From assembly GCF_000315485.1 (NCBI RefSeq), contig NZ_JH992940.1, forward strand, positions 665,574-729,573: a stretch of 64,000 nt of DNA. Direction: 5' to 3'. The notes below the pieces were generated by a model. It worked only from the letters and a program-made list of their open reading frames with translations, ran no database searches and was not told the origin of the DNA. The position numbers and the translations under genes were made by a program. Positions 56,103-63,866 of this stretch are shown one piece after another (the first letter of the stretch is position 1; each line of letters opens with the position of its first letter). This DNA is from Bacteroides oleiciplenus YIT 12058 (GTDB lineage: Bacteria > Bacteroidota > Bacteroidia > Bacteroidales > Bacteroidaceae).

Positions 56103-56327
56103 TTAATCTTTAATGAATAGAAAATCTGCACAATTGCCGGCCAATGTCCCGGCATCGTTATAATGGTAAAAGCCTTCCGTCGTGAAATCAACACTAACAG
56201 GACTGCCTTCTACTTTCTCCAAAAACTTTCTAATTTCGGCCTTCTCCATGTCATTAATACCAGAATAGTCATCACTAATGAGTGGAGATGCCCAATAAAC
56301 GGGCAACCGGTAAATGGTCTTTATCAT
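56103..56327 (-). CDS. Hypothetical 74-aa protein
   Basis: A small soluble protein (RLPVYWASPLISDDYSGIND, then VDFTTEGFYHYNDAGTLAGN). It overlaps the next gene by 4 bases and is probably co-translated. The style recurs in Bacteroides elements, but I cannot name the family with certainty. Confidence 0.7.
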   Translation of the reverse strand: MIKTIYRLPVYWASPLISDDYSGINDMEKAEIRKFLEKVEGSPVSVDFTTEGFYHYNDAGTLAGNCADFLFIKD

Positions 56328-56725
56328 ATTAGTCTATTAAAGATGTTCAAATAATCTGTAATTTGGTCAGCATCATTGAGAAGTCTTGAAGGCATACATT
56401 GAGCTCCCTTTTCATTCAGGAACTTAATGTATATCTGTCCCGATGCAGGATTGGGAATATAAAGGATAGCAAATTTCCGAGACTTGAGCATCAGATAGAA
56501 AAATCCGGTGGTAGTCCCATACTGGAACGTAATGATTTGCCCAGTATCTCGGCATAATTCATTCACAATAGGCAAGACAATCGTTTCACAAATCACGAGG
56601 GAAAGGCTCCAACGTGGTACTGTTGGAAGATGTATATAAGGGATACCCCGTCGCACCATACGCTTATCATGCTCCATCTTTGTAACAAGTTCTCGAAGAG
56701 AACGGGCTAAATGTTGTGTATTCAT
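56324..56725 (-). CDS. Hypothetical 133-aa protein
   Basis: A soluble, basic protein (MNTQHLARSLRELVTKMEHD, then FYLMLKSRKFAILYIPNPAS). The ATG at 56725 is preferred over one six codons earlier that lies in a terminator. It overlaps the 74-aa gene by 4 bases. Unknown function. Confidence 0.7.
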   Translation of the reverse strand: MNTQHLARSLRELVTKMEHDKRMVRRGIPYIHLPTVPRWSLSLVICETIVLPIVNELCRDTGQIITFQYGTTTGFFYLMLKSRKFAILYIPNPASGQIYIKFLNEKGAQCMPSRLLNDADQITDYLNIFNRLI

Positions 56726-56741
56726 ATTCTTGTTATTAGTC

Positions 56742-56805
56742 AAAAAAAAATGTCCGAACTTAACTGCTCGGACACAAAAAAAGCGGTGAAGTCTTGAACT
56801 TACCG
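56742..56805 (-). terminator. Tandem terminators after XRE operon
   Basis: Two hairpins in a row on the minus strand. First, GCGGT/ACCGC (stem ends at 56782 and 56804) with seven Ts. Then TGTCCGA/TCGGACA (56751-56774) with nine Ts. Together they insulate the repressor operon from the next genes. Confidence 0.8.
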
Positions 56806-56868
56806 CCTATAAACTAGCTATATAAAATCAATATTCTGATTCCATAAGGTACAATTAAAATATAAATA

Positions 56869-57051
56869 CTATCTAATCACAAGATCGATATTTAGGAACT
56901 TCAACATCATTTCTATTTTTTCTTGTCCCAAATTCATTTTTCCATTAAAAAAAAGAGACATTGAGCTTTTAGCTACTCCTATTAATTCCGCAAGGTCTTT
57001 TGATTTAATCTTACGGATTTTCATTGCCTCTATTATCACCTCTCTTATCAT
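56869..57051 (-). CDS. XRE-family transcriptional repressor, 60 aa
   Basis: A minimal helix-turn-helix protein: KSKDLAELIGVAKSSMSLFF is the HTH, then a short helix. At 60 residues it is only the DNA-binding domain. It overlaps the upstream 94-aa gene (ATGA). Two matching palindromes in the promoter of the pair are the likely operator, so it should repress itself and its partner. Confidence 0.85.
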   Translation of the reverse strand: MIREVIIEAMKIRKIKSKDLAELIGVAKSSMSLFFNGKMNLGQEKIEMMLKFLNIDLVIR

Positions 57052-57332
57052 GCGATTTCGTTGATAGAATATACTGATTTATCTAAACGTAATTCTCTTG
57101 TAATTATCTCCTTCCATTTAGAATTAGCGGAATGAAACACGATAATGGCACAATCGTGAACACCGATAGATTGCTTATATTTTACCGTAAACTCACCGTC
57201 AAATTTTTCCCAATCTTCCGGTGCTTCATTCCAAAATATTTTTTTGCATTGATTCAATACCCTTTCTCGACCATTGGCAACTTTGATATCTGCATTCTTG
57301 TAAATAATTTCAATTTTAGAATCCATAATCAT
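57048..57332 (-). CDS. Hypothetical 94-aa protein, first gene of XRE operon
   Basis: A small alpha/beta protein (DSKIEIIYKNADIKVANGRE, then YKQSIGVHDCAIIVFHSAN). It precedes the repressor and is co-translated with it. The arrangement resembles a toxin-antitoxin or a phage cro-like operon, but no toxin fold is visible. Confidence 0.72.
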   Translation of the reverse strand: MIMDSKIEIIYKNADIKVANGRERVLNQCKKIFWNEAPEDWEKFDGEFTVKYKQSIGVHDCAIIVFHSANSKWKEIITRELRLDKSVYSINEIA

Positions 57333-57370
57333 ACTTTTTAACTGTTACTATTTGCTTTATTTTGATGTTA

Positions 57371-57438
57371 CAAATATATATAAAGTTTAAGCAATACTAA
57401 ACTTTTAATGCAGGAAAGTTTAAGTAATACCAAACTTT
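57371..57438 (-). promoter_or_regulatory. Promoter with two operator palindromes of the XRE repressor
   Basis: The -7 box TATATTTG (57371-57378) has TTTA, a near-match to the -33 TTTG, 19 bases away. Two 24-bp near-identical sites follow: 57382-57405 and 57415-57438, each AAAGTTTAAG..ACYAAACTTT-like with arms AAAGTTT/AAACTTT. Their starts are 33 bases apart, three helical turns, so both can be bound on one face. The first covers the -33 box, fitting repression. Confidence 0.8.
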
Positions 57439-57625
57439 AATATTTAAGTGGTAAGTCCAATACGTCAAAGAACAAATACCGACTTTAAGGCTCGATTTAC
57501 CTCATTTCTTTATTATTAGCTTCATACTTTTTATACTTCAAAACCTAAACAGGAAACGTGTATATCTTTTTAAAGTTCTTCGAATATCTTTATTTCTATT
57601 TTATTGATTGAAATCATTCGTTGCT
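57439..57625. other. Non-coding AT-rich spacer
   Basis: Nothing recognisable between the operator pair and the promoter of the structured RNA. Confidence 0.6.
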
Positions 57626-57659
57626 TTTGGGATAATGTATAGTCTTTTTCTTATATTTG
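57626..57659 (+). promoter_or_regulatory. Promoter of the structured RNA
   Basis: TTTG (57626-57629) and TATATTTG (57652-57659) are the -33 and -7 boxes, 22 bases apart. The start of the RNA would be about 57664-57668. Confidence 0.75.
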
Positions 57660-57663
57660 CACC

Positions 57664-57855
57664 ATGACTCGACGTGAGTTACTTTATTCAGTTTAGTGTC
57701 TACTTGAAAGCTGCAATTTTTAAAATGGATACACATAAACTGAACGGCCATTCGTATGTTCTCAAAACTACGATATGCGCACCCGTTCAGTGATAGTGTA
57801 TCCGGGTTGTTTGCAGCACCTCAAGTAGACTACATTGAATAGGGTGCGCTTTTTT
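57664..57855 (+). ncRNA. Rod-like structured RNA, 6S-like outline
   Basis: The stretch folds into one long rod of nested perfect stems. GTCTACTTGA (57698) pairs with TCAAGTAGAC (57821), GCTGCAA with TTGCAGC (57811), GGATACAC (57727) with GTGTATCC (57796), and ACTGAACGG (57739) with CCGTTCAGT (57783). A 10 x 7 nt bubble lies in the middle. A basal stem (TATTCA 57685 / TGAATA 57836) ends at TGCGCTTTTTT, acting as a terminator. It has a strong own promoter and is separate from the gene at 57898. The rod-with-bubble outline resembles 6S RNA, but no sequence match is claimed; a leader attenuator is the alternative. Confidence 0.7.
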
Positions 57856-57897
57856 ATCATCACGAAGCAGAACATTCAACCCTTAAAAAATAGAATT

Positions 57898-58341
57898 ATG
57901 GAAGAAAATGAGAAAATCACTAAAAAGCTCCCTTATAATCTGAGAGAGAAAAAAGAGAAAAAGGCAGAGTACAGAAACATGATCCGCCCTGAACTCGCCG
58001 ATGAACTATACGATAAGATATTAAATATCATTGTCGTACAAAAGAAGTACAAAGACCCCGATTACTCTGCAAAAGAGTTAGCCAAAGAGTTACACACAAA
58101 CACGCGCTATTTGTCTGGTGTAATAAACTCACGTTTCGGTATGAATTACTCATGTGTACTGAATGAATATCGTATCAAAGAAGCTTTGCATCTCATGACA
58201 GACAAACGCTATAAAGACAAGAACGTAGAAGAAATCAGTGCAATGGTAGGATTTTCTAATCGTCAATCTTTCTACGCTGCCTTTTACAGGATTGTTGGCG
58301 AAACCCCTAACGGATATCGAAAAAGAAAGCTGGAAAAATAA
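57898..58341 (+). CDS. Small AraC-type HTH protein
   Basis: A 147-aa plus-strand protein. The C-terminal 95 residues form an AraC-type double HTH (AKELAKELHTNTRYLSGVIN, then VEEISAMVGFSNRQSFYAAF and TPNGYRKRKLEK). The first 50 are basic and charged. No sensor domain. The ATG at 57898 lies about 40 bases after the RNA's T-run, so it may be expressed by read-through. Likely a chromosome-style regulator. Confidence 0.83.
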   Translation: MEENEKITKKLPYNLREKKEKKAEYRNMIRPELADELYDKILNIIVVQKKYKDPDYSAKELAKELHTNTRYLSGVINSRFGMNYSCVLNEYRIKEALHLMTDKRYKDKNVEEISAMVGFSNRQSFYAAFYRIVGETPNGYRKRKLEK

Positions 58342-58352
58342 TATTCATGCCC

Positions 58353-58404
58353 GTTCCTAAATCTTTGAGCTGATGATATTGATGTCAGTTCAAAGATTTA
58401 GAAC
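58353..58404. terminator. Long inverted repeat between convergent genes
   Basis: A 15-bp arm pair with one bulge (arms 58353-58368 and 58390-58404) around a 21-nt loop. There is no T-run, so it may stop both converging transcripts by strong structure alone or serve as a 3' end stabiliser. Confidence 0.6.
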
Positions 58405-58409
58405 ATCTC

Positions 58410-59222
58410 CTATTTGGCCTCACAGCTACTTACAGCTTCTTCTTGTCGAGTAACAAATGTTGTTTCAGGCCGTTGGTATTTACCATTCACATAATCATTG
58501 GCTACTTTCTTATAGGTTAGCCCACAAATCAAGCCGCCTTCATCAAGAAACCGGGCATCATATTGATTAGCATCAATGACTGGATATCCCCGAAATTCTT
58601 CCGGAAGAACATTCTCAAAAACGACTGCCACACGATAACCTTTCTTCAGCAGTTCTTCACAAATTTCCCAATTTTCACCACTGTATGAGTAGGTGACATC
58701 ATAGTTGCTATATTTTTCTGAGAGTTTTGTATGTTCATAAACCTTCGTATAGTCGTAGAACTGTATGCTCTCACAGAACTGGAGAATATTTACCCCCATC
58801 AGGGTAAATTTTTCCGGTGAAATATCAGAAGTACAATTCAACCGGACTGCAAATTTCATATTGGCAGCATCCGCTTTCCTTTTAGCTTGCCTGATTTCAT
58901 GAATAAGAAGTTGCATAAACGTGTCTTTATCCTCAAAAAACAGCTTCGTTTTTTTGATACGGGATTGCTGTATGGGACCGCCCTCTTTATATGTCAGCAG
59001 TTCAATCTTATTTCTACCCGAACCATTCAGGCAGTACTTACAGCAATTATCAGAATTGGAGCAAACATTATGCCCACTAAGGTCTCTTGGGGCGAGATAC
59101 AAACCATAGGTTAACACATTCTTATGCGTTAAACTCTTGACAAGTTTCGGAGAAGAATCACAGCACCCCAGGTAACTTATTCCAAGGGTTCGTTTTACTT
59201 TACTGGGACTAAATTTATCCAT
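58410..59222 (-). CDS. GP88-family protein
   Basis: A 270-aa protein of the phage gene-product-88 family. The mark is YLAPRDLSGHNVC then CCKYCLNGSGRNK, with cysteines 54, 60, 61 and 64, followed by FAVRLNCTSDIS, IQFYDYTKVYEH and VVFENVLPEEF. Such proteins occur in phages and elements and may hold an Fe-S or metal cluster; their role is not known. It lies alone between a terminator and the long repeat. Confidence 0.85.
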   Translation of the reverse strand: MDKFSPSKVKRTLGISYLGCCDSSPKLVKSLTHKNVLTYGLYLAPRDLSGHNVCSNSDNCCKYCLNGSGRNKIELLTYKEGGPIQQSRIKKTKLFFEDKDTFMQLLIHEIRQAKRKADAANMKFAVRLNCTSDISPEKFTLMGVNILQFCESIQFYDYTKVYEHTKLSEKYSNYDVTYSYSGENWEICEELLKKGYRVAVVFENVLPEEFRGYPVIDANQYDARFLDEGGLICGLTYKKVANDYVNGKYQRPETTFVTRQEEAVSSCEAK

Positions 59223-59254
59223 ATTGTATAAGTATTAATGTTTTAGTGTTAGTA

Positions 59255-59287
59255 CAAAAAAATGTCCGAACCTGATAGTCCGGACAT
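59255..59287 (-). terminator. Terminator TGTCCG/CGGACA
   Basis: A 6-bp or longer stem (59263 and 59281) with a T7 run on the minus strand. It resembles the TGTCCGA terminator at 56751, so they may share ancestry. Confidence 0.7.
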
Positions 59288-59334
59288 AAACAAAGTCATA
59301 GTATGAATTATAACATTCAATATGGCATCTCTCT

Positions 59335-59661
59335 TTAGGCTTTACCACAATCAAGATATAGTGCAATATCTCTAGGTTTCAGCCGATATGATGAGTGTTG
59401 TTCTCTCAGCCGACTTCTCACCCACTCTACCGGACAATGCCTTAATAGCCACATATCTATGCTGTTTGGAAAATTGGCTACAGGCACCCCAAAAACGTAA
59501 CTGGAGAAAGTAGTATCATAATGTTCCAAATCCGTATACAAGAAGTCCATTATTGACTTCTGCGTCTCCTTTTGGCACATATGGTCAAACTTAATACACC
59601 ATTGATAGAAAATGATAAAATCTTTCTTTGAATAGCAATACAGCTTGTCGATTGCGGCCAT
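59335..59661 (-). CDS. Hypothetical 108-aa protein
   Basis: A helical protein (IDKLYCYSKKDFIIFYQWCI, then VEWVRSRLREQHSSYRLKPR). The start at 59661 is chosen so it follows the upstream gene, which ends at 59678. Unknown function. Confidence 0.7.
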   Translation of the reverse strand: MAAIDKLYCYSKKDFIIFYQWCIKFDHMCQKETQKSIMDFLYTDLEHYDTTFSSYVFGVPVANFPNSIDMWLLRHCPVEWVRSRLREQHSSYRLKPRDIALYLDCGKA

Positions 59662-59677
59662 ATAATTTCTTTTTAAT

Positions 59678-60001
59678 TTAGTTTTCAGTGAATTTCCAGT
59701 ATCCATAATCAGAACCATCTCCTGGATGAGAGCAGAAGCTATATCCATCGGGAGCGTATGAGTCCAGGGTATCAAACAGCGATTCCAGCAACATAATCGC
59801 CTCTTCGCTATTCCACCAGTCCGATGCTTTATCATCAGACGCATACGCTGGTACAGAGTTCATAAACTGTAAATATTCAGGAGTATCACAAAGAACCTCC
59901 ATAAATACCGGAATCAAATCCTGTAGTCGCATTGTGGCATGAGATACACTTGCATCAAGGATAGCATGTATCTTGTTTAAAGTTCTTTTGTCGGTAAACA
60001 T
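59678..60001 (-). CDS. Hypothetical 107-aa protein
   Basis: An acidic helical protein (TLNKIHAILDASVSHATMRL, then NSEEAIMLLESLFDTLDSYA). It overlaps the upstream gene's end by 25 bases. Family unknown. Confidence 0.7.
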   Translation of the reverse strand: MFTDKRTLNKIHAILDASVSHATMRLQDLIPVFMEVLCDTPEYLQFMNSVPAYASDDKASDWWNSEEAIMLLESLFDTLDSYAPDGYSFCSHPGDGSDYGYWKFTEN

Positions 60002-60699
60002 TCGTTTTTAATTTGATTGATTAAGTTTTCACAACAAAAATTCCATTCTCTACTATCTAAGTATGGAAACTCTCTACTTAAATTGATTAAGACGTTTAGA
60101 CTAACGAGCAGATCCGCTTTCTTAATGAGAGGAACTATATGCCTAAAACACATCCATGCTTCTCCACGGAGAACAACGCTGCCCCAACAATCATTATAGA
60201 TAAACTTCTGCCGAACAGATTTCTCTGGGAAATATCGCTCTACTATAACGCTAAGAGGTGCGTTCCTAAACTCCGGATGAGGACGGAATACTTGGCTATT
60301 ATAGTCACGAATCTTCATAAAGATATCATCTCCTTTTATATAAATCAGATTGGAGGCTTTTACATTGTTCTGTCTCCCATATACATAAGGTATACTGAAA
60401 GCTTGACAGATATCTTTGATTTCAACAGGTTTAGATAGTTTAGGTTCTCCGTATCGCCTTTCACTAAGCATATCAACACGAATATCAGTATGGTATATAC
60501 TGAGAAAATCATTAATATCACCCAGAGTCCATAATAAAGAATTTTCCATCTTAAATTGTATAGTATGTGATACTTCTCTATCCTTAGTTATCAGGTACTT
60601 AATAATGAAAGTTCCTGCTGGATGATTATAAATGCAACCTTTATCGCACTTATATGAGGCATGTTCTTCCAACTTTAAAATGATATCAGGCTTGATCAT
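59977..60699 (-). CDS. Hypothetical 240-aa protein
   Basis: An alpha/beta soluble protein with LEEHASYKCDKGCIYNHPAG at the start and FIYNDCWGSVVLRGEAWMCF near the end. No family seen. Its start overlaps the next gene by 4 bases. Confidence 0.73.
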   Translation of the reverse strand: MIKPDIILKLEEHASYKCDKGCIYNHPAGTFIIKYLITKDREVSHTIQFKMENSLLWTLGDINDFLSIYHTDIRVDMLSERRYGEPKLSKPVEIKDICQAFSIPYVYGRQNNVKASNLIYIKGDDIFMKIRDYNSQVFRPHPEFRNAPLSVIVERYFPEKSVRQKFIYNDCWGSVVLRGEAWMCFRHIVPLIKKADLLVSLNVLINLSREFPYLDSREWNFCCENLINQIKNECLPTKEL

Positions 60700-61160
60700 G
60701 CCGCCTTACAATATTTTTCGAGATATACTGCAAAATTGATGATAGATTCCGTAGTAAGGGTTATCAGTTCAATCTTATTGTCGTTATCATCCAGAATGGT
60801 TCGTTCCTGTGAATCAATACTCCCTAACTCACACTGCATAATCCCGGCCCAGTCTGCATCGTAATCGAAAGTGAAATTAAGTGCCCCGTACTTCTGAGCG
60901 CTTATTTCCTTTTCATACTTTTTTGCAAGGGAGAATATGTAGTCTATAGCCTTGTTACGTATATATCCATATAGGAAATTGACATCTTTCAAGTCTAAAT
61001 TGTCTTTCTCGTTTTCATCTTTCAGTTTGATTTTAATACGAGTCAAGACAATTACAGAATTAAGTGCATCTATTTTTTTCTGATATCCATGACAGATTTT
61101 CCTGTGCAGATTAATCTGAATCCGTGCTTTATATTCTTCTTCAGTTAGCAGATATTTCAT
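60696..61160 (-). CDS. Hypothetical 154-aa protein
   Basis: A helical, lysine-rich protein (RKICHGYQKKIDALNSVIVL, then FSLAKKYEKEISAQKYGALN). It has an acidic loop (DDNDNKIELITLTTE). Coupled to the following gene. Unknown. Confidence 0.72.
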   Translation of the reverse strand: MKYLLTEEEYKARIQINLHRKICHGYQKKIDALNSVIVLTRIKIKLKDENEKDNLDLKDVNFLYGYIRNKAIDYIFSLAKKYEKEISAQKYGALNFTFDYDADWAGIMQCELGSIDSQERTILDDNDNKIELITLTTESIINFAVYLEKYCKAA

Positions 61161-61169
61161 GATGTATAG

Positions 61170-61535
61170 TTATTGATTGGTTTCCGGTTCTTGAGAAAAA
61201 TCATCATATAGCATATTGAGCAGTCCATACAAAATATCTGGCAATAACTTGTCAATATGAGTTTTTTCTCCACCTTCTATGGTGATAACTCCGCAGCTTA
61301 CGATACACTCCATCAATGCTTCACAAATCTCTCCTTTGCTGTCACGATAGTATATAGATCTGTCCACATCATTGATATCTCCTCCTTGTTTATCCACGAG
61401 GGAGAGTAAAAGCCTTTTGGCATTTTTCTGCATACTTTCCAGAAGTGATGCCAATTCTCCAGTCTCGGAGTGCTTGTCGAATTTTCCGGATTGGAGGATA
61501 TACTGAGTTTGAAGCTCATCCGCAGTCGTTTTCAA
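61170..61535 (-). CDS. Hypothetical 121-aa protein
   Basis: A soluble protein with SGELASLLESMQKNAKRLLL-like helices (here TGELASLLESMQKNAKRLLL) and an acidic C-terminus (DILYGLLNMLYDDFSQEPET). No recognised family. Confidence 0.7.
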   Translation of the reverse strand: MKTTADELQTQYILQSGKFDKHSETGELASLLESMQKNAKRLLLSLVDKQGGDINDVDRSIYYRDSKGEICEALMECIVSCGVITIEGGEKTHIDKLLPDILYGLLNMLYDDFSQEPETNQ

Positions 61536-61550
61536 GGATGTAATCTGCTG

Positions 61551-61631
61551 TTAATATTCCTTGCATACCTTATCATGCTCATTTCGAGGCATTGTCTGAC
61601 GAAGTTCTTCGTCTGATAGTACATAGTCCAT
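61551..61631 (-). CDS. Tiny acidic ORF, 26 aa
   Basis: MDYVLSDEELRQTMPRNEHD followed by KVCKEY. It fits between two genes on the same strand. A real small protein is possible but not certain. Confidence 0.4.
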   Translation of the reverse strand: MDYVLSDEELRQTMPRNEHDKVCKEY

Positions 61632-61655
61632 GTTTTTGTTTTTTATCAATTATAC

Positions 61656-61970
61656 CTATTCAGTTCGATATTGGTAACATCTGATGTTACTCTCTGAGCA
61701 TAATGCAAAATTGCCTTTTATCGTAGGAACACGGCAAAGCATATTTTTCTTATCCAGGAACCTACAACCTTTACATGTCCCCATGACACGCTTCTTTATA
61801 TCTATGGCTGATATGGAACCCACGGGAACGGGAGCTTTCAGGGAAGAAAGCATAGTAGCTATGACAGTTACCTGGTTCACATCCTCTATACTTGTCATAT
61901 AGGTTTCGCCATTTCCATCTTCGACGAAAACCGTGAGTGACTGCATCTTGTTTTTTATTGTCTGATTCAT
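61656..61970 (-). CDS. Cysteine-rich 104-aa protein
   Basis: N-terminal helix, then a cysteine-rich C-terminal half (CKGCRFLDKKNMLC, ALC and CYQYRTE) that could bind zinc. Possibly a small metal-binding adaptor. Family unknown. Confidence 0.7.
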   Translation of the reverse strand: MNQTIKNKMQSLTVFVEDGNGETYMTSIEDVNQVTVIATMLSSLKAPVPVGSISAIDIKKRVMGTCKGCRFLDKKNMLCRVPTIKGNFALCSESNIRCYQYRTE

Positions 61971-62103
61971 ACGTTCCTAACTTTTCCTTGATTTTTAATT
62001 CTCTTTAAATTCTGACTATCGGGGAAGATTCCGTAACTCCCAATTACCATTTCTCTTATTGATTAGGGACCAATCGATTGGCAACTGAAAGCTAAGCTCC
62101 TTA

Positions 62104-62430
62104 TTAATCCTCACTTTCTTCTTCAGAATCATCAGTAATTTGCTTAATACGCTCATTTGCATATATTTCAACTGCTCCCCAAAGTTCATCTTCATTTATG
62201 ACGATTTTGTCTGCAATGCGTTCAATCTCACCGGAATCTTCTTCAGTGACATCGTAACCATGCTCACGCATCGACTTTACAGTCAGGGCGTCAACAGGAA
62301 AGTATTTTCCCTGTTCTGTAATGCCCTGTTTCATCTCCTCTATAATATGTCGCTGCTCAGGCGAAATATCTTTTATTGTTTTTTCCAGTTGCTCAATTTG
62401 AGTGAGTAACATGGCTGATGCAAAATTCAT
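62104..62430 (-). CDS. Hypothetical 108-aa protein
   Basis: An acidic helical protein (LTQIEQLEKTIKDISPEQRH, tail ITDDSEEESED). It lies 15 bases before the next gene. Unknown. Confidence 0.72.
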   Translation of the reverse strand: MNFASAMLLTQIEQLEKTIKDISPEQRHIIEEMKQGITEQGKYFPVDALTVKSMREHGYDVTEEDSGEIERIADKIVINEDELWGAVEIYANERIKQITDDSEEESED

Positions 62431-62445
62431 AGGCTATTTTTGTTG

Positions 62446-62829
62446 TTATTTGTCTAAATCTAATACTTTTCCAATAAAGGACACTACATTAGCATAATCG
62501 ACAGGACATACACTAAAGTTTTCTTGTTTTTCACAAGTATCCTGATTAATCCCATCCACATAAATATCAACATCTTCTATTTCTGGACGGTCCAATATGT
62601 GAATGGCTGTAATACTTACATTAGGGTAACTTTCGTGCCCATCGTAGAAGATTGCAGTTATCGGATATAAATCTTGGTCTGTATCGTTATCCTCGCCATC
62701 CTCCAGTTTTGGTTTGAAGGTGATAATTCCGCCGTGACTTCTCACGGTTTCAATGATGAAATTCTTTTGCTTTATCTCCAGTTCCTCTGTTAAAGATAAT
62801 AGCTTTTTATAAGATTGTTCTTGTGGCAT
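62446..62829 (-). CDS. Hypothetical 127-aa protein, paralog of 43796 gene
   Basis: Shares VRSHGGIITFKPKLEDGEDN and ITAIFYDGHESYPNVSITAI with the longer protein at 43796, which adds a C-terminal module. The two copies are 18 kb apart in the same element. Function unknown. Confidence 0.73.
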   Translation of the reverse strand: MPQEQSYKKLLSLTEELEIKQKNFIIETVRSHGGIITFKPKLEDGEDNDTDQDLYPITAIFYDGHESYPNVSITAIHILDRPEIEDVDIYVDGINQDTCEKQENFSVCPVDYANVVSFIGKVLDLDK

Positions 62830-62832
62830 AAT

Positions 62833-63165
62833 TTACAATATTGGAATAATAGTATCTTGAAAAGAGAATACATTCGACTTGAAAGTATTGTCACCGTTTT
62901 TTAGCATAGATAGCTCCTCACATTTAGGTTCGGATGTAAAAGTTAGATAGCAATCCTGCCTTTCATCGCTTACTTGCAGGTCGATGATAGTGAAATGATA
63001 GATGTTTCCTGTAACGCTGCTCTTGCAATCATAGGTCTTCCCTTGTTCTACGAAAATAGTTTTGGGATCAACAACTTCTTTCCAAGATCCTCCATCATTA
63101 GATACCATAATTTCACGTCCAAAATGAAGGTCTGAGATAAGTCCTACCTGCTCATCCTTTCTCAA
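62833..63165 (-). CDS. Hypothetical 110-aa protein
   Basis: A beta-rich protein (VGLISDLHFGREIMVSNDGG, then YHFTIIDLQVSDERQDCYLT). Overlaps the next gene by 14 bases. Unknown. Confidence 0.7.
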   Translation of the reverse strand: MRKDEQVGLISDLHFGREIMVSNDGGSWKEVVDPKTIFVEQGKTYDCKSSVTGNIYHFTIIDLQVSDERQDCYLTFTSEPKCEELSMLKNGDNTFKSNVFSFQDTIIPIL

Positions 63166-63358
63166 CTTGTTCTGTAACTTCCGGATTTTTTTGTGGAGTT
63201 GAACTGCCTTGAAGTGCAGAATTGTTGTTGTATATAACGTAAATACCAGTCATGTAGAGTTGAGATGCCATGGAACATTCATTCCCATCTTTACCCTTAA
63301 ATGAATGATAGGTGTGATAAGATACTTTCATAATGTTATCAGTTTGCTGTGAGTGCAT
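63152..63358 (-). CDS. Hypothetical 68-aa protein
   Basis: A small protein (VSYHTYHSFKGKDGNECSMA, then LYMTGIYVIYNNNSALQGSS) overlapping both neighbours slightly. Unknown. Confidence 0.62.
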   Translation of the reverse strand: MHSQQTDNIMKVSYHTYHSFKGKDGNECSMASQLYMTGIYVIYNNNSALQGSSTPQKNPEVTEQVEKG

Positions 63359-63866
63359 ATTTGTTTAGTGAAAACAGAATGTCTTTTATTGGAAGCGCAA
63401 TAGCAGTACATTTTTCTTCACTATATTCTTCCATATGCTTGTATGCTTCAGGGAAGCCTTCTTTCACCCTCTTTATTGTTCTTAAAGACATGAGAGTTGC
63501 AACAATTGATTGAATTGTCTTCTCTTTCTCTTCTTTAATTTCTTTTATCTCAGTTTCTAGTTTTCTAAGGCGTTCCATATCCTCAATGCCAATTTGAATA
63601 TCGGGATACAGTGATTTAGTCCCCGGAAAAAGTGGCAAGCCTTGCACCAGCATTTTCCAGTTTCCATGACATACATAAACATAGTAAGGGGCCATAAAAT
63701 AGCTTTGACACTTTTTGAAGCAATCGAGTACATCCTGAGGAATAGTGGGTATGATTGCTTCGTACGCAATCTGGTTCAATTGGCCTCTTAGTTCTTCTAT
63801 CTTTTTAGTGATTGGTTCTACCATCTTGATGGCAGCCTGTTCGGCCATTGTTTTTGTTATATTCAT
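63339..63866 (-). CDS. Hypothetical coiled-coil protein, 175 aa
   Basis: A helical protein with a coiled coil near residues 105-130 (MERLRKLETEIKEIKEEKEK). The ATG at 63866 is chosen; the upstream codons are leader-like. Unknown function. Confidence 0.72.
   Translation of the reverse strand: MNITKTMAEQAAIKMVEPITKKIEELRGQLNQIAYEAIIPTIPQDVLDCFKKCQSYFMAPYYVYVCHGNWKMLVQGLPLFPGTKSLYPDIQIGIEDMERLRKLETEIKEIKEEKEKTIQSIVATLMSLRTIKRVKEGFPEAYKHMEEYSEEKCTAIALPIKDILFSLNKYALTAN

Noticed and set aside
56869..57332. XRE pair as a toxin-antitoxin system
   Set aside because: The order and size fit loosely, but the 94-aa protein shows no toxin motif, so I keep it as a hypothesis only.
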